DNA of 64,000 bases from Gilliamella sp. ESL0443 (GCF_019469165.1 NZ_CP048263.1:1-64000); one strand, 5' to 3'; positions 16,914-33,091 are shown, counted from the first letter of the stretch. A program made the numbers and translations. Notes: generated by a model from the letters alone, not told the origin.

Positions 16914-17195
16914 TTACTCCCAATTCATTTGTGGGAAATAGTTAACAGTTAAATCAACAACCTGCTGCATACTGATTATTTCTACTCTTGGATCTATTAG
17001 TGAAGCTAAATTACGAGCATTAATATCATTATCAAGCACAAAACAATTTTGGGTATTTTGTAAAATAGCCTTCAATATGGGATTATTTTGACAAGCTATA
17101 ATTACGCCATTTTGCCAGAAAAGTACTGCATCTTGCGCTGAAATTAGCGTTGGATCAATTGTTGATTGGTTATTTGTTGTGATGGTATGTAGCAT
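16914..17195 (-). CDS. tusB: Sulfurtransferase complex subunit TusB, solitary
   Basis: TusBCD relays sulfur from TusA to TusE and MnmA for 2-thiolation of tRNA wobble uridine. This 93-aa protein has the TusB/DsrH pattern: MLHT start, AVLFWQNGVIIA after the first strand, and the C-terminal VDLTVNYFPQMNWE, very like the end of E. coli TusB. tusB normally follows tusD and tusC; neither is beside it here. The neighbours are tsaC and tsaE, also tRNA-modification genes. The identification rests on short motifs. Confidence 0.77.
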   Translation of the reverse strand: MLHTITTNNQSTIDPTLISAQDAVLFWQNGVIIACQNNPILKAILQNTQNCFVLDNDINARNLASLIDPRVEIISMQQVVDLTVNYFPQMNWE

Positions 17196-17216
17196 TTGTT
17201 ACCCTTAAATTACCCT

Positions 17217-17244
17217 TCAAAAACCCCGTTCCTCAACTTTTTTT
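17217..17244 (-). repeat. Dispersed intergenic repeat, copy A
   Basis: On the minus strand it reads AAAAAAGTTGAGGAACGGGG followed by TTTTTGA. The 18-base core GAGGAACRGGGTTTTTGA recurs at 36870-36887 and 49847-49864. This copy lies 22 bases upstream of tusB in the same orientation. Confidence 0.6.
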
Positions 17245-17306
17245 GATATAAATTAGAGTTAATTTTACTTGGTACATCTTTATTAGTATATAATAAGGAC
17301 TATTTA

Positions 17307-17792
17307 TTGAGCAAAGAATTCGTCATGAAACCTATTATTTTAGCCAATGAACAAGAAACAATTTTGTTTGGTCAACAATTGGCTGAGCAGTGTTTAAAAT
17401 ATTTGTCTAATCATGATAGTGCAATTGTTATCTATCTGATAGGCGATCTCGGTGCTGGTAAAACAACGTTTAGCCGTGGCTTTTTGCAGCAGCTCGGACA
17501 TGTCGGAAATGTTAAAAGTCCGACTTATACTCTTGTTGAACCTTATCAATTTGATATGTTTTCAGTATATCACTTTGACTTATATCGATTAGCTGATCCA
17601 GAAGAGTTAGAGTTTATGGGGATTCGTGAATATTTTTCATCGAAATCAATTTGCTTAATTGAGTGGCCTATGCAGGCTGAAGGTATTTTACCTCCAGCCG
17701 ATATTGAAATTCATTTGGCTTATTTGGCGTTTGAACGCACAGTTTGTTTGCAAGCAAACAGTGAAAAAGGGCAAGCTATTATTAACCAATAA
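17307..17792 (+). CDS. tsaE: tRNA threonylcarbamoyladenosine biosynthesis ATPase TsaE
   Basis: ATPase partner of TsaD-TsaB in t6A synthesis. It has 161 aa with Walker [10 protein letters not shown] near residues 46-54, [26 protein letters not shown] and IEWP. AAGGA at 17295-17299 lies seven bases before a TTG at 17307 but 25 bases before the first ATG (17325), so TTG is the better start. It opens the series tsaE-amidase-mutL-miaA that is conserved in Gammaproteobacteria. Confidence 0.93.
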   Translation: MSKEFVMKPIILANEQETILFGQQLAEQCLKYLSNHDSAIVIYLIGDLGAGKTTFSRGFLQQLGHVGNVKSPTYTLVEPYQFDMFSVYHFDLYRLADPEELEFMGIREYFSSKSICLIEWPMQAEGILPPADIEIHLAYLAFERTVCLQANSEKGQAIINQ

Positions 17793-17806
17793 AATTAGCG
17801 AAAAAA

Positions 17807-18574
17807 ATGAAAAAAATACTCACTTTTTTTATATTATTACTGCTTTGTGGCTCAGTTTATGCTTCACAAGTCGTTATTGCTGTTGATGCTGGTCATGGTG
17901 GTAAGGATTCTGGTGCCGTTGGTAAAAATAAGTTATACGAAAAAAATGTCACCATTTCGATAGCAAAAAAATTAACTAATTTATTGAATAAAGATCCTAA
18001 CTTCAAAGGCGTATTAACACGTAGCACGGACAATTTTATTTCTGTACCTCAACGTTCTGATATTGCCCGTAAAAGTAAAGCAAACTTATTAATTTCTATT
18101 CATGCAGATGCTGCACCTAATCGTAGCGCGTCTGGTGCATCAGTTTGGGTATTATCTACTAAACGCGCCGATACAGAATTGGGGCGCTGGCTTGAACAAG
18201 ATGAAAAACAATCGCAATTATTAGGTGGTGCAGGTGACGCATTAAGTGATGATCATGACCAAAATTTAAGCCAAGCAGTATTAGATTTACAATTCTCTTA
18301 TTCTCAGCGGGTTGGCTATGAATTAGCCACTCAGGTTTTAAAAGAGATGAAAGGTGTTATTAAATTGCATAAGAATAGGCCTGAACATGCAAGTTTAGGT
18401 GTATTGCGTTCACCTGATATCCCTTCAATATTAATTGAAGTTGGATTTATTACTAACGAAACTGAAGAAAGTTTGTTAGCAAGTAATGCCCACCAAGATA
18501 AAATTGCTAAATTGATTTATCAAGGTATAAAAAATTATGTCAAACAGAACCCTAAATTTGGAAAACAGCATTAA
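17807..18574 (+). CDS. N-acetylmuramoyl-L-alanine amidase (AmiA/B/C family) without AMIN domain
   Basis: Zinc amidase that splits septal peptidoglycan during daughter-cell separation. It has 255 aa: signal peptide to about 20, then one Amidase_3 domain. The zinc and catalytic residues are in DAGHGG, the Glu of YEKN, SIHADA and IEVGF. The insert from [10 protein letters not shown] to [12 protein letters not shown] corresponds to the autoinhibitory helix released by EnvC- or NlpD-type activators. Gene order says amiB, but the AMIN and LysM domains of E. coli AmiB are absent, so its build is that of AmiA. Its stop overlaps the mutL start by one base. Confidence 0.9.
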   Translation: MKKILTFFILLLLCGSVYASQVVIAVDAGHGGKDSGAVGKNKLYEKNVTISIAKKLTNLLNKDPNFKGVLTRSTDNFISVPQRSDIARKSKANLLISIHADAAPNRSASGASVWVLSTKRADTELGRWLEQDEKQSQLLGGAGDALSDDHDQNLSQAVLDLQFSYSQRVGYELATQVLKEMKGVIKLHKNRPEHASLGVLRSPDIPSILIEVGFITNETEESLLASNAHQDKIAKLIYQGIKNYVKQNPKFGKQH

Positions 18575-20427
18575 TGGCTATTCATATATTATCACCTCAA
18601 TTAGCTAACCAAATCGCTGCCGGAGAAGTGGTAGAACGACCAGTATCGGTGATCAAAGAGTTAGTTGAAAACAGTATTGATGCTGGTAGTACTCAAATTG
18701 ATATTGATATTGAACAAGGTGGCAGTAAATTAATTCGTATTCGTGATAATGGTAATGGTATTGCTAAAGATGAATTGGCATTAGCTTTAGCTCGCCATGC
18801 AACCAGCAAAATTAATACGTTGGATGATTTAGATACCATAATGAGTTTGGGGTTTCGTGGTGAAGCGTTGGCAAGTATCAGTTCTGTTGCTCGGTTAACC
18901 TTAACTTCACGCACAGCTGATCAGTCTGAAGCATGGCAAGTTTATGCTGAAGGTCGTGAAATGAAACCAACAATTAAACCGGCTGCACATCCTGTTGGAA
19001 CGACGGTTGAAGTTCTTGATCTGTTTTACAATACGCCTGCTAGACGTCGCTTTCTTAAAACTGATAAAACAGAATTTATGCATATTGAGGAGTTTGTTCG
19101 TCGAATTGCACTTGCTAGACCTGATATTACTTTTAATTTGCAGCACAATGGGAAACTCGTCAAACAGTATCGAGAATCACTTCTTGAAAAACGTGTTGAA
19201 TTAGTTTGTGGACGTACATTTGTTCAAAAAGCGATAAAATTAGATTGGCAACATAATGATTTATTCATCCAAGGATGGGTAAGTAGCAGTGAAGTGAGTG
19301 AGTTGCAATATTTTTATGTTAATGGGCGAGTAATAAAAGATAAATTAATTAATCATGCTTTGCGTCAAGCTTATAGTAGCCGGACTAATGAACAACAGAG
19401 TTATGTCATTTTTTTACAGATCGACCCTAAACAAATTGATGTGAATGTTCATCCTGCTAAGCATGAAGTGCGTTTTCATGAAGCAAGATTGGTGCATGAT
19501 TTTGTTTATCAAGCTATTGTCATGGCGCTTGAGTCAAACCAACAACTTGCCAATGACGGAAATGTGCTAATGATGCCGAATCGGCAAGCAGCTGGTGAGA
19601 ATATTTTTAATAATAAAACTGAGAATAAAACTTATTCACCAACTAGCGCATTACCTAAAAAAGCTATTAATCATGTTAAAGAAAATAGACTATATGGGCA
19701 ATTGGTTGATACTAAGTTAAAAGGAGCAATAGAAAAAACGCTCTTAAAATCTTTTGAATTATCGGATGATGATAGTTCTATAACTGCACCACAACAAGCG
19801 GTTATTGAGGGATTGTTTCCTAAACGAAATGTACCTTTGCAATCACTACATCAGCAAATTGATAGATCTTCACTAGTACAATTTGGTAAAGTATTAACGG
19901 TTATTCAACCAGATATAGCCTTAATTGAAAAATCAGAAAATAATCAACAAAAGTTCATGTTAATGAAGTTGTCGGTTGCTCAACAGAAAGTAAATTCAGT
20001 TAAATTATTATCTAACGAGTCAGAAAGATTACTCATTCCATTGACAATTTTGATTAATAAGAAAGAACAAAAAGTATTAAATGATTATCAAGAACAATTG
20101 AAGTTTTTAGGCTTTGATTTTTATATTGATAAAGCAAAATTGCATTTGCATAATGTGCCAAAAATGTTAAGAACTACAAATTGGCAAAAATTATTACCAA
20201 CTTTAATTTCGTTTCTTTTATCATCCGGTAAGGATGTGCTTGATCCAACGCAAATTATAGCTTGGTTAGTTGAAAATTGTGGAGATGATTCTGTTGAAAA
20301 TTGGAATGTAACTAAAGCTATCGAGTTGTTAGTACAATTAGAACAGATAGATATTAATTTATTACAACAAGATAGCTTTTTATATCCGATTGATCTTCAA
20401 TCTTTTTCACAATCAATTTTATCATGA
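18574..20427 (+). CDS. mutL: DNA mismatch repair protein MutL
   Basis: GHKL ATPase that couples MutS to MutH and UvrD in mismatch repair. It has 617 aa, the usual length. The N-terminal ATPase motifs are [26 protein letters not shown] and [10 protein letters not shown], and [12 protein letters not shown] is diagnostic. [12 protein letters not shown] marks the end of the N-terminal domain. A polar linker (about 330-430) leads to the C-terminal dimerization domain. It overlaps the amidase by one base and miaA by four, so translation is probably coupled. Confidence 0.96.
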   Translation: MAIHILSPQLANQIAAGEVVERPVSVIKELVENSIDAGSTQIDIDIEQGGSKLIRIRDNGNGIAKDELALALARHATSKINTLDDLDTIMSLGFRGEALASISSVARLTLTSRTADQSEAWQVYAEGREMKPTIKPAAHPVGTTVEVLDLFYNTPARRRFLKTDKTEFMHIEEFVRRIALARPDITFNLQHNGKLVKQYRESLLEKRVELVCGRTFVQKAIKLDWQHNDLFIQGWVSSSEVSELQYFYVNGRVIKDKLINHALRQAYSSRTNEQQSYVIFLQIDPKQIDVNVHPAKHEVRFHEARLVHDFVYQAIVMALESNQQLANDGNVLMMPNRQAAGENIFNNKTENKTYSPTSALPKKAINHVKENRLYGQLVDTKLKGAIEKTLLKSFELSDDDSSITAPQQAVIEGLFPKRNVPLQSLHQQIDRSSLVQFGKVLTVIQPDIALIEKSENNQQKFMLMKLSVAQQKVNSVKLLSNESERLLIPLTILINKKEQKVLNDYQEQLKFLGFDFYIDKAKLHLHNVPKMLRTTNWQKLLPTLISFLLSSGKDVLDPTQIIAWLVENCGDDSVENWNVTKAIELLVQLEQIDINLLQQDSFLYPIDLQSFSQSILS

Positions 20428-21335
20428 ATAAACCAAAAATTATTTCGTTAATGGGGCCAACCGCATCGGGTAAAACTGCTTATGCCATGGCGCTTTACGA
20501 CAAGTATCCTATAGATATTATTAGTGTTGATTCCGCACTTATTTATCGAGGTATGGATATTGGCAGTGCAAAACCAACTAAAGAAGAACAACTTAAATAT
20601 CCACATAAACTTATTGATATTTGTGACCCTGCAGAAAGTTATTCTGCTGCTAACTTTAGGCATGATGCGATTGTAGAAATTGAAAAATCATTAAGTAATG
20701 GCCGAACGCCATTATTAGTTGGTGGAACAATGTTGTATTTTAAGGCGTTAATTGAAGGACTTTCTCCTCTTCCTGCGGCAAATAGTGATATTCGCGATCA
20801 AATTGAGGAAAAAGCAAATCGATTAGGTTGGCAAGCGATTCATGAGGAGTTAAAAAAAGTTGATCCTGTATCAGCTCAGCGAATCCATCCCAATGATCCA
20901 CAACGCCTTAATCGAGCATTAGAGGTTTATCTTATTACTGGTAAAAGTTTAACTGAATTAACTAAAGAAAGTGGTGATGCATTACCTTATGATATTATGC
21001 AATTAGCTATCATGCCGGAAGATAGAGCAGAATTACATCAACGAATTGAACAACGCTTTTTACAAATGCTAGATCAAGGCTTTGAAGATGAAGTAAAAAA
21101 ACTTATGCAGCGCCCCGATCTTCATTTAAATCTACCTTCTATACGTTGCGTAGGGTATCGTCAAATGTGGGAATATTTAAATGGCGATACTAGTTATGAT
21201 GAAATGGTTTTTAAAGGAATTTGTGCTACTCGCCAATTAGCAAAAAGGCAAATTACATGGCTTAGAGGTTGGAAACAATCGATAACATGGTTAAATAATG
21301 ATAATATAGATTCAGTTCTTAATCAGATTTTTTAA
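20424..21335 (+). CDS. miaA: tRNA dimethylallyltransferase MiaA
   Basis: Adds a dimethylallyl group to A37 of tRNAs reading UNN codons. It has 303 aa with P-loop GPTASGKT at 11-18, [38 protein letters not shown] and a C-terminal [15 protein letters not shown] block. It overlaps mutL by ATGA and is followed, after 312 bases, by hfq. Confidence 0.96.
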   Translation: MNKPKIISLMGPTASGKTAYAMALYDKYPIDIISVDSALIYRGMDIGSAKPTKEEQLKYPHKLIDICDPAESYSAANFRHDAIVEIEKSLSNGRTPLLVGGTMLYFKALIEGLSPLPAANSDIRDQIEEKANRLGWQAIHEELKKVDPVSAQRIHPNDPQRLNRALEVYLITGKSLTELTKESGDALPYDIMQLAIMPEDRAELHQRIEQRFLQMLDQGFEDEVKKLMQRPDLHLNLPSIRCVGYRQMWEYLNGDTSYDEMVFKGICATRQLAKRQITWLRGWKQSITWLNNDNIDSVLNQIF

Positions 21336-21647
21336 GTTACAAATAGTAGTAATAGTTTTTGGTATTTTTTCTATTGGTTATTATAATACGCTAAATTTTT
21401 TCATTTCTTAAAAAAATTTCTACTTTTCTTAACGATTATGGTTACTTGTTTGTATAAATTTCGTTAATATATTAAATTTTTAGTTATTTGTGCATAAATT
21501 ACTGTTGATTAGTTTAAGAGCTGAGTTTTTTATGTTATTTTGATAAGCACTACATAAGTACTTTATATTGCAATCACCTAAATTATTATTTTTGATTGTA
21601 AACTTATTTTATCTTTATATTTTTATTTCATTTTAAAGGATAAACTC
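21336..21647. other. Intergenic region before hfq
   Basis: 312 very AT-rich bases with no open reading frame. It probably carries an hfq promoter, but no hexamer pair is convincing. An AAGG ribosome-binding site precedes hfq. Confidence 0.5.
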
Positions 21648-21893
21648 ATGTCAAAAGGGCAGTCATTACAAGATCCTTATTTAAATTTGCTTCGTCGCGA
21701 GCATATTCCTGTATCTATTTATTTAGTTAACGGTATTAAATTACAAGGACAAATTGAATCATTTGATCAGTTTGTTATTTTATTAAAAAATACTGTTAGC
21801 CAAATGGTATATAAGCACGCTATCTCAACTGTGGTACCATCAAGACCAATTTCTGGATTGATATCACAACCTGAAGAGGACAGCGAAAGCTAA
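21648..21893 (+). CDS. hfq: RNA chaperone Hfq
   Basis: Hexameric Sm-like RNA chaperone for small-RNA regulation. It has 81 aa; residues 1-68 are nearly those of E. coli Hfq ([31 protein letters not shown]; Sm2 motif YKHAIST). The C-terminal tail is much shorter than the E. coli one (102 aa in total) but keeps an acidic tip, EEDSES, which in the family helps release RNA. It lies 22 bases upstream of hflX. Confidence 0.97.
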   Translation: MSKGQSLQDPYLNLLRREHIPVSIYLVNGIKLQGQIESFDQFVILLKNTVSQMVYKHAISTVVPSRPISGLISQPEEDSES

Positions 21894-21914
21894 TTAGTTG
21901 GGTGGAGAATGTGA

Positions 21915-23210
21915 TTGTTTGAGCGATATAAAGGTGGTGAATCTGCCTTATTAGTCCATGTATTCTTCCCTCAAGAAAGCGATATCGAGGATTTAAAAGA
22001 GTTTGAAGTGCTTGTTTCTTCTGCTCAAATTGAAATTCTCGATATTGTGACAACCTCAAAAAAGTCCCCACAAGCTAAATATTTTATTGGTGAAGGAAAA
22101 GCATTAGAAATCGCCGATAAAGTAAAAGTACTTAATGCTTCAGTCATTTTAGTTAATCATACTTTAACACCGACCCAAGAACGCAATCTTGAGCAATTAT
22201 GTGAATGTCGCGTAGTAGATAGAACTGGATTAATTCTCGATATTTTTGCTCAGCGCGCTAGAACACATGAAGGTAAATTACAAGTTGAATTAGCACAATT
22301 GCAATATTTATCTACTCGATTAGTTCGTGGTTGGACTCATTTAGAACGCCAAAAAGGTGGAATTGGCCTTCGTGGACCTGGTGAAACTCAGTTAGAAACT
22401 GATAGAAGATTAATTCGCCATCGTATTCAATTAATTTTATCAAGACTTGCTAAAGTTGAAAAACAGCGCAATCAAAATCGTCAATCTAGAAGTAAAGCAG
22501 ATTTATCAACGGTATCATTAGTTGGTTATACAAATGCTGGTAAATCGACTCTCTTTAATGCATTAACTAATGCTGAAGTTTATGCTGCCGATCAATTGTT
22601 TGCAACGCTAGATCCGACTTTAAGACGCATTAATGTTGAAGATGTTGGAGAGGTTGTTTTAGCTGATACAGTCGGATTTATACGTCATTTACCGCATGAT
22701 CTTATTGCTGCTTTTAAAGCAACTTTATTAGAAACACAGGAAGCATCACTACTATTACATGTTGTTGATGCAGCTGATCCTAATATATTAGATAATATTC
22801 ATGCCGTTGATGAGGTATTACTGGAAATTGATGCACATGATATTCCTACTTTGTTAGTGATGAATAAAATTGATTTAATAGAAGGTAAGGAACCGAGTAT
22901 TGATCGGGACGAAAATGGTGTACCAATTCGCGTTTGGATTTCAGCTCAAAATAGTTTAGGATTAGATCTTTTATTTACCGCATTAAAAGAGAGGCTCTCT
23001 GGGCAAATTCAAGTTTGCCAATTAAACTTACCTCCTTATTTAGCTAAACTTAGAAGTCGGCTATATAAATTAAATGCAGTGGAGAATGAAGTCATTGAAG
23101 ATGATGGGAGTTTTCACCTAAATATAAGAATACCTTTAATTGAATGGAATCGCCTCTGTAAACAAGAGCCAGATCTGTTATACTTAATCAATACGCAAAA
23201 TAACAACTAA
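21915..23210 (+). CDS. hflX: Ribosome-associated GTPase HflX
   Basis: GTPase that binds and splits stalled ribosomes after heat stress. It has 431 aa: an N-terminal HflX domain with [14 protein letters not shown] and [12 protein letters not shown], then a G domain with G1 [10 protein letters not shown]3 DTVGF and G4 NKID. The start is a TTG at 21915, with GGAG at 21904-21907 seven bases upstream, giving MFERY as in E. coli. It belongs to the hfq-hflX-hflK-hflC cluster. Confidence 0.95.
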   Translation: MFERYKGGESALLVHVFFPQESDIEDLKEFEVLVSSAQIEILDIVTTSKKSPQAKYFIGEGKALEIADKVKVLNASVILVNHTLTPTQERNLEQLCECRVVDRTGLILDIFAQRARTHEGKLQVELAQLQYLSTRLVRGWTHLERQKGGIGLRGPGETQLETDRRLIRHRIQLILSRLAKVEKQRNQNRQSRSKADLSTVSLVGYTNAGKSTLFNALTNAEVYAADQLFATLDPTLRRINVEDVGEVVLADTVGFIRHLPHDLIAAFKATLLETQEASLLLHVVDAADPNILDNIHAVDEVLLEIDAHDIPTLLVMNKIDLIEGKEPSIDRDENGVPIRVWISAQNSLGLDLLFTALKERLSGQIQVCQLNLPPYLAKLRSRLYKLNAVENEVIEDDGSFHLNIRIPLIEWNRLCKQEPDLLYLINTQNNN

Positions 23211-23233
23211 TTGTTAAATGGAGCATATAAAAT

Positions 23234-24463
23234 ATGGCGTGGAATCAGCCCGGCAATAACGGACAAGATAACGACCCATGGGGAAATAACAAAAAACCTT
23301 CCAATTCTTCGTCGGGAGGAATATTTGATCAAATTAAAGATCTCTTAAAAAGAGGTGGATCAAGTAATAATCGAAGTTCCTCAGATATTAACTTGAGTTC
23401 TTCTAAAATTATTATGTCGATGATTTTAGTGCTTGCTTTGATTTGGGGGGTAAGTGGTTTTTATACCATCAACCAAAACCAACGAGGTGTAATAACTCGT
23501 TTTGGACAAGTTCAACCTGAAATTATCCAACCTGGTTTAAATTGGAATCCAGCATTTATTGATACAGTTTATAAAGTAGATACCCAAGGAACTTATAACT
23601 TTAATGTTCAGGGTGATATTATAACGACTAGTTATAACGGTGAAAATCTAGTCTTTGTTGAAATGAATGTTCAATATCGAATTAGTGATCCTATCAAATA
23701 TTTATTTAATGTAACTAATGTTGAAGATAGCTTACGTCAAGCAGCAGATAGTGCGCTTAGAACATCTATCGGGAGCTCTAATATTGATGCAATTATTTCA
23801 GATGGACGCTCAGTTCTAGAGAACAGTACAAAAGAAGAACTCATCAATGTTATTTCTCATTATGATATGGGTATTACTATTGTCGATCTTAACTTCCAAG
23901 TAGCGCGTCCTCCTGTCGAGGTGCAAGATGCTTATGCTGATGCTATTCGAGCTCAAAATGATAGTGAGCGGGAAATAAAAAAAGCTGAAGCATATAAAGT
24001 GCAGTTAATTCAGCAAGCGGAAGGTCGTTCTGCCACTATTTTAGAAGATGCAAATGCTTATAAAGTACAAGTTGAATTAGAAGCAGCTGGTGATGTTGCA
24101 CGGTTTGAAAAATTATTACCACAATATAAAGCAGCGCCTGAAATTACTAAAGATCGTTTATATATTGAAACAATGGAAAAAGTATTAACTAAAACCCAAA
24201 AAGTGATTGTTAATGATAAGAGTGGTAACTTATTGGTATTGCCGTTAGAAAAATTAATGAAAAATAAAATTGAACCTGAATCAGCAAACTTATCAAATTT
24301 AAGTAGTGATGGCAATAACAACCCGCCAGCAGCTTCAGAAACAGTTGATAGTACTTCTCAAAATAACAATGAAGCACAAAACGCTACAACTGATAACACT
24401 CATAACACTGCAACTCAAAATAATAGTTCTATTAATCGAAGTAACCGAGCTATGGGTCGATAA
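23234..24463 (+). CDS. hflK: FtsH protease modulator HflK
   Basis: SPFH/prohibitin-family inner-membrane protein that forms a cage with HflC around the FtsH protease. It has 409 aa: a Gly/Asn/Ser-rich cytoplasmic N-terminus (MAWNQPGNNGQDNDPWG), one membrane segment at about 58-78, an SPFH domain and a long helix rich in AEAYK repeats. The last 60 residues are a low-complexity Asn/Thr/Ser tail. hflC starts 10 bases after its stop. Confidence 0.95.
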   Translation: MAWNQPGNNGQDNDPWGNNKKPSNSSSGGIFDQIKDLLKRGGSSNNRSSSDINLSSSKIIMSMILVLALIWGVSGFYTINQNQRGVITRFGQVQPEIIQPGLNWNPAFIDTVYKVDTQGTYNFNVQGDIITTSYNGENLVFVEMNVQYRISDPIKYLFNVTNVEDSLRQAADSALRTSIGSSNIDAIISDGRSVLENSTKEELINVISHYDMGITIVDLNFQVARPPVEVQDAYADAIRAQNDSEREIKKAEAYKVQLIQQAEGRSATILEDANAYKVQVELEAAGDVARFEKLLPQYKAAPEITKDRLYIETMEKVLTKTQKVIVNDKSGNLLVLPLEKLMKNKIEPESANLSNLSSDGNNNPPAASETVDSTSQNNNEAQNATTDNTHNTATQNNSSINRSNRAMGR

Positions 24464-24473
24464 GGAGAGAAAA

Positions 24474-25436
24474 ATGCGAAAATTATTGATTCCTATAGTT
24501 TTAATTTTAATTGTTGGGCTTTATTCAAGTGTTTATGTGATTGAAGAAGGCACGCGTGGTGTGGTTTTACGTTTTAATAAGATTATTGGGTTATCTCAAC
24601 CGGGTCTCCATTTTAAAATGCCTCTTGTTGATAGCATTAAAATAATCGACGCTAAAATACAAACCACTAATAGCTCAAATAATAATAACGAAAAGCGCTT
24701 TTTTAACGTTCATAAGAAAGAGTTAATAGTCGATTATTTTGTGCAATGGAAAATTGTAGATTTTAATCGTTATTATGAAACTATTGCTGGTGGTAATGAT
24801 GTTAATGACTTAATCTTGGCTCGTTTAAACGGTCGTTTGCGTTCTGAAATAGGTAAATTAAGTAACCGAGATATCATTAATGATACTAATGCTGATACCA
24901 AATCAAGAAATTCATTAATGGCAAGTGTTAAAGATGCATTAAATGGTTCACCGCAAGATGTTGAAGAAAATTTACCAATCGATAAATTGGTCAATGATGC
25001 GAAAAAAGATCCTGAAAATAGTAAAGCCAGTTTGAGGTCCTTTGGGGTAGTTGTGATTGATGTTCGAATCAAACAAATCAATTTCCCTGCTGAAGTGTCA
25101 GGATCAATTTATGCTAACATGCGAGCTGAACGTGATATTATTGCGCGTGAAAAACGATATGAAGGTGTTAAAAAAGCTGAAGAAATAAGAGCGAAAGCTA
25201 CATTTGAAAAAACTAAAATAATATCGGAAGCTGAGCGCCAAGCTCGATCTATTCGTGGTGAAGGTGATGCAAATGCAGCTAAACTTTATGCAGAAGCTTT
25301 TGGTAAAGATATTGAATTTTTTAGTTTTATTCGTAGTTTGAAAGCTTATGAACAAAGTTTTACAGGTAATGATGTTATGGTCATTAGTCCTGATAGTGAA
25401 TTTTTCCAATATATGAAACTAAAGTCTAACAAATAA
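24474..25436 (+). CDS. hflC: FtsH protease modulator HflC
   Basis: SPFH partner of HflK in the inner membrane. It has 320 aa: an N-terminal membrane anchor (LLIPIVLILIVGLYSSVYVI), EEGTRGVVLRFNKI, then the SPFH domain and helix (ERDIIAREKRYEG). AAGGAG at 24462-24467 places the start at ATG 24474; an open frame extending to 24306 lies inside hflK and is not coding. purA follows after 19 bases. Confidence 0.95.
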   Translation: MRKLLIPIVLILIVGLYSSVYVIEEGTRGVVLRFNKIIGLSQPGLHFKMPLVDSIKIIDAKIQTTNSSNNNNEKRFFNVHKKELIVDYFVQWKIVDFNRYYETIAGGNDVNDLILARLNGRLRSEIGKLSNRDIINDTNADTKSRNSLMASVKDALNGSPQDVEENLPIDKLVNDAKKDPENSKASLRSFGVVVIDVRIKQINFPAEVSGSIYANMRAERDIIAREKRYEGVKKAEEIRAKATFEKTKIISEAERQARSIRGEGDANAAKLYAEAFGKDIEFFSFIRSLKAYEQSFTGNDVMVISPDSEFFQYMKLKSNK

Positions 25437-25452
25437 TACAATGAGTAAATAA

Positions 25453-26754
<1,302 letters not shown>

Positions 26755-26762
26755 TTGTAAAT

Positions 26763-26798
26763 AAAAAATCGGGTGCGTTTTCCCGATTTTTTATTTTT
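26763..26798 (+). terminator. Rho-independent terminator after purA
   Basis: An 11-bp stem, AAAAAATCGGG (26763-26773) with CCCGATTTTTT (26782-26792), and an eight-base loop, followed by more T. Typical strong terminator. Confidence 0.9.
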
Positions 26799-26835
26799 AG
26801 GATATTAAAAATAGTTAACTGAGTATGAGGACATT

Positions 26836-28017
26836 ATGGCTAAATTAGGGACGCCGTTATCACCCACTTCAACCAAAGTTATGCTGTGTGGCGCAGGTGA
26901 ATTGGCTAAAGAAGTTGTGATAGAGCTACAAAGGTTTGGTTGTGAAGTTATTGCTGTTGATCGCTATGCTAATGCACCAGCAATGCAAGTTGCTCATCGT
27001 TATCATATTATTAATATGCTAGATGGTAATGAACTGAGAAAAATTATTGAACAGGAAAAACCGGATTTTATTGTTCCTGAAATTGAAGCCATTGCAACGC
27101 AAACTTTAGTTGAGTTAGAGCAAGAGGGATTTACGGTTATTCCTACTGCAAAAGCAGTCGCGTTAACCATGAATAGAGAAGGAATTCGTCGCCTTGCTGC
27201 TGAGCAACTAAATCTACCAACTTCACCTTATCGGTTTGCTTCAACCGAAATAGAATTTAAAGATGCTGTAAAAGAGATTGGTTATCCCTGCTTAGTTAAA
27301 CCAGTGATGAGCTCTTCCGGTAAAGGGCAAACATTATTACGCAGTGAAGCTGATCTTCAATTAGCCTGGAAATATGCACAAGAAGGTGGTCGAGCTGGTG
27401 GCGGTAAAGTTATTATAGAAGGTTTTATCGACTTTGATTACGAAATTACCTTATTAACAGTTAGGCATATCAATGGTGTTTCTTATTGTGAACCGATTGG
27501 GCATCGTCAGGAAAAAGGCGATTATCGGGAATCTTGGCAGCCTCAACAAATGTCTTGTAACGCTTTAGAGCAAGCAAAAGATATTGCAACCAAAATAACT
27601 CAAGCATTAGGAGGACACGGTTTATTTGGTGTTGAACTGTTTGTTAAAGGCGATAAAGTTTGGTTTAGTGAAGTATCGCCTCGTCCTCATGATACTGGAA
27701 TGGTAACTTTAATTTCCCAGAATCTATCTGAGTTTGCCTTACATGCCAGAGCCATATTAGGCTTGCCTATTCCACTTATTGAACAATATCATGCTAGTGC
27801 ATCTGTGGTCATAATGGTTGAAGGTGAATCAAAACAGGTATCGTTCACAAATTTAGATAACGCATTAAGTCAACCAAATACTGATTTACGTTTATTTGGC
27901 AAACCACAAGTTGAAGGTTGCCGTAGAATGGGGGTTGCACTTGCTAGTGCTGTAACAGTGGAAGAAGCAATAAATAAAGCCGATGCTATCGTAAAACAGT
28001 TAAAAATAACCCTATAA
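26836..28017 (+). CDS. purT: Formate-dependent GAR transformylase PurT
   Basis: ATP-grasp enzyme that formylates glycinamide ribonucleotide with free formate and ATP in purine synthesis. It has 393 aa with N-terminal [16 protein letters not shown], the EIEAIAT block, ATP-grasp [11 protein letters not shown] and the C-terminal [12 protein letters not shown]. It is a single gene between the purA terminator and the rrn promoter. Formate metabolism recurs in the window with formate dehydrogenase. Confidence 0.96.
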   Translation: MAKLGTPLSPTSTKVMLCGAGELAKEVVIELQRFGCEVIAVDRYANAPAMQVAHRYHIINMLDGNELRKIIEQEKPDFIVPEIEAIATQTLVELEQEGFTVIPTAKAVALTMNREGIRRLAAEQLNLPTSPYRFASTEIEFKDAVKEIGYPCLVKPVMSSSGKGQTLLRSEADLQLAWKYAQEGGRAGGGKVIIEGFIDFDYEITLLTVRHINGVSYCEPIGHRQEKGDYRESWQPQQMSCNALEQAKDIATKITQALGGHGLFGVELFVKGDKVWFSEVSPRPHDTGMVTLISQNLSEFALHARAILGLPIPLIEQYHASASVVIMVEGESKQVSFTNLDNALSQPNTDLRLFGKPQVEGCRRMGVALASAVTVEEAINKADAIVKQLKITL

Positions 28018-28080
28018 GACGTTGCTTTGTGTAAAAAGCAATCACTTAATCCAAAAAAAGCAAATTTTGCAAAATAGGGG

Positions 28081-28109
28081 TTGACGTAAACATGTGAAGT
28101 GAGTAACAT
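28081..28109 (+). promoter_or_regulatory. rrn promoter
   Basis: TTGACG (28081-28086) and TAACAT (28104-28109) are separated by exactly 17 bases. A/T-rich DNA upstream (about 28050-28075) can serve as an UP element. It is the only clear promoter before 16S. Confidence 0.75.
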
Positions 28110-28170
28110 ACGCAACCCTTGAGACAGCAAACTAAAACAACAAAATGTTTAGTTGAATTTAAAGCTGTCA

Positions 28171-28182
28171 GCTCTTTAAAAA
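28171..28182 (+). promoter_or_regulatory. rrn leader boxA antitermination site
   Basis: GCTCTTTAAAAA resembles the boxA of enteric rrn leaders (TGCTCTTTAACA), the NusB-S10 loading site. A second copy lies in the 16S-23S spacer at 30057-30068. Confidence 0.7.
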
Positions 28183-28186
28183 GAAG

Positions 28187-28216
28187 AAACAGACAATCTG
28201 TGTGGGCACTTGCGAG
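28187..28216 (+). other. 5' arm of the 16S processing stem
   Basis: Thirty bases that pair almost completely with 29864-29893 beyond the 3' end of 16S, with only a few mismatches or G-U pairs. This forms the long duplex cut by RNase III to release precursor 16S rRNA. Confidence 0.8.
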
Positions 28217-28318
28217 ACAAAAAATTAAAAGTCTACGGACTGAAAAAATTAAGTCTTGATAAGTGACACTGAAGATTCATTTGAATATGTCAGAGACAGT
28301 TATTGAGCATCAAACTTT

Positions 28319-29856
<1,538 letters not shown>

Positions 29857-29909
29857 CGAAGTGCTCGTAAGTGTTCACACAGATTGTTTGTTTAATAAGA
29901 AATAATTAA

Positions 29910-29985
29910 GTCCCCTTCGTCTAGAGGCCTAGGACATCGCCCTTTCACGGCGGTAACAGGGGTTCGAATCCCCTAGGGGACGCCA
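29910..29985 (+). tRNA. gltT: tRNA-Glu (anticodon TTC)
   Basis: A 76-base cloverleaf in the 16S-23S spacer. GTCCCCT pairs with AGGGGAC in the acceptor, the anticodon loop is CTTTCAC with TTC at 29944-29946, the T loop is GGTTCGAATCC, and CCA is encoded (29983-29985). It is nearly identical to E. coli tRNA-Glu. It is the only tRNA in this rrn spacer. Confidence 0.97.
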
Positions 29986-30056
29986 TCAGATGAGATTATT
30001 TCTAAAATAAAATTATTTTTGTATTTATTTGATATTCGAATGAATAGAAAGATAAA

Positions 30057-30068
30057 GCTCTTTAACAA
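30057..30068 (+). promoter_or_regulatory. boxA in the 16S-23S spacer
   Basis: GCTCTTTAACAA, an almost exact enteric boxA, upstream of the 23S gene. It renews Nus-factor antitermination for transcription through 23S. Confidence 0.75.
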
Positions 30069-30192
30069 TTAGGAACAAGCTGAAAGAAACGAGTTCTCGT
30101 TTTTACGGAAGGCATTTGTATGAAAATATGAATGTAATGAAGTAGAAAAGAGAAAAAAGCGTAATTAAAACCAAGACAACTGTGAGTTGTAA

Positions 30193-33091
<2,899 letters not shown>

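Noticed and set aside
24306-24473. N-terminal extension of hflC into hflK
   Set aside because: The extension is an out-of-frame reading of the hflK tail; AAGGAG and the conserved HflC N-terminus place the start at 24474.
28022-28041. Small hairpin (TTGCTTT/AAAGCAA) after purT as a terminator
   Set aside because: Short stem and no T-run follows; termination before the rrn promoter is not demonstrated.
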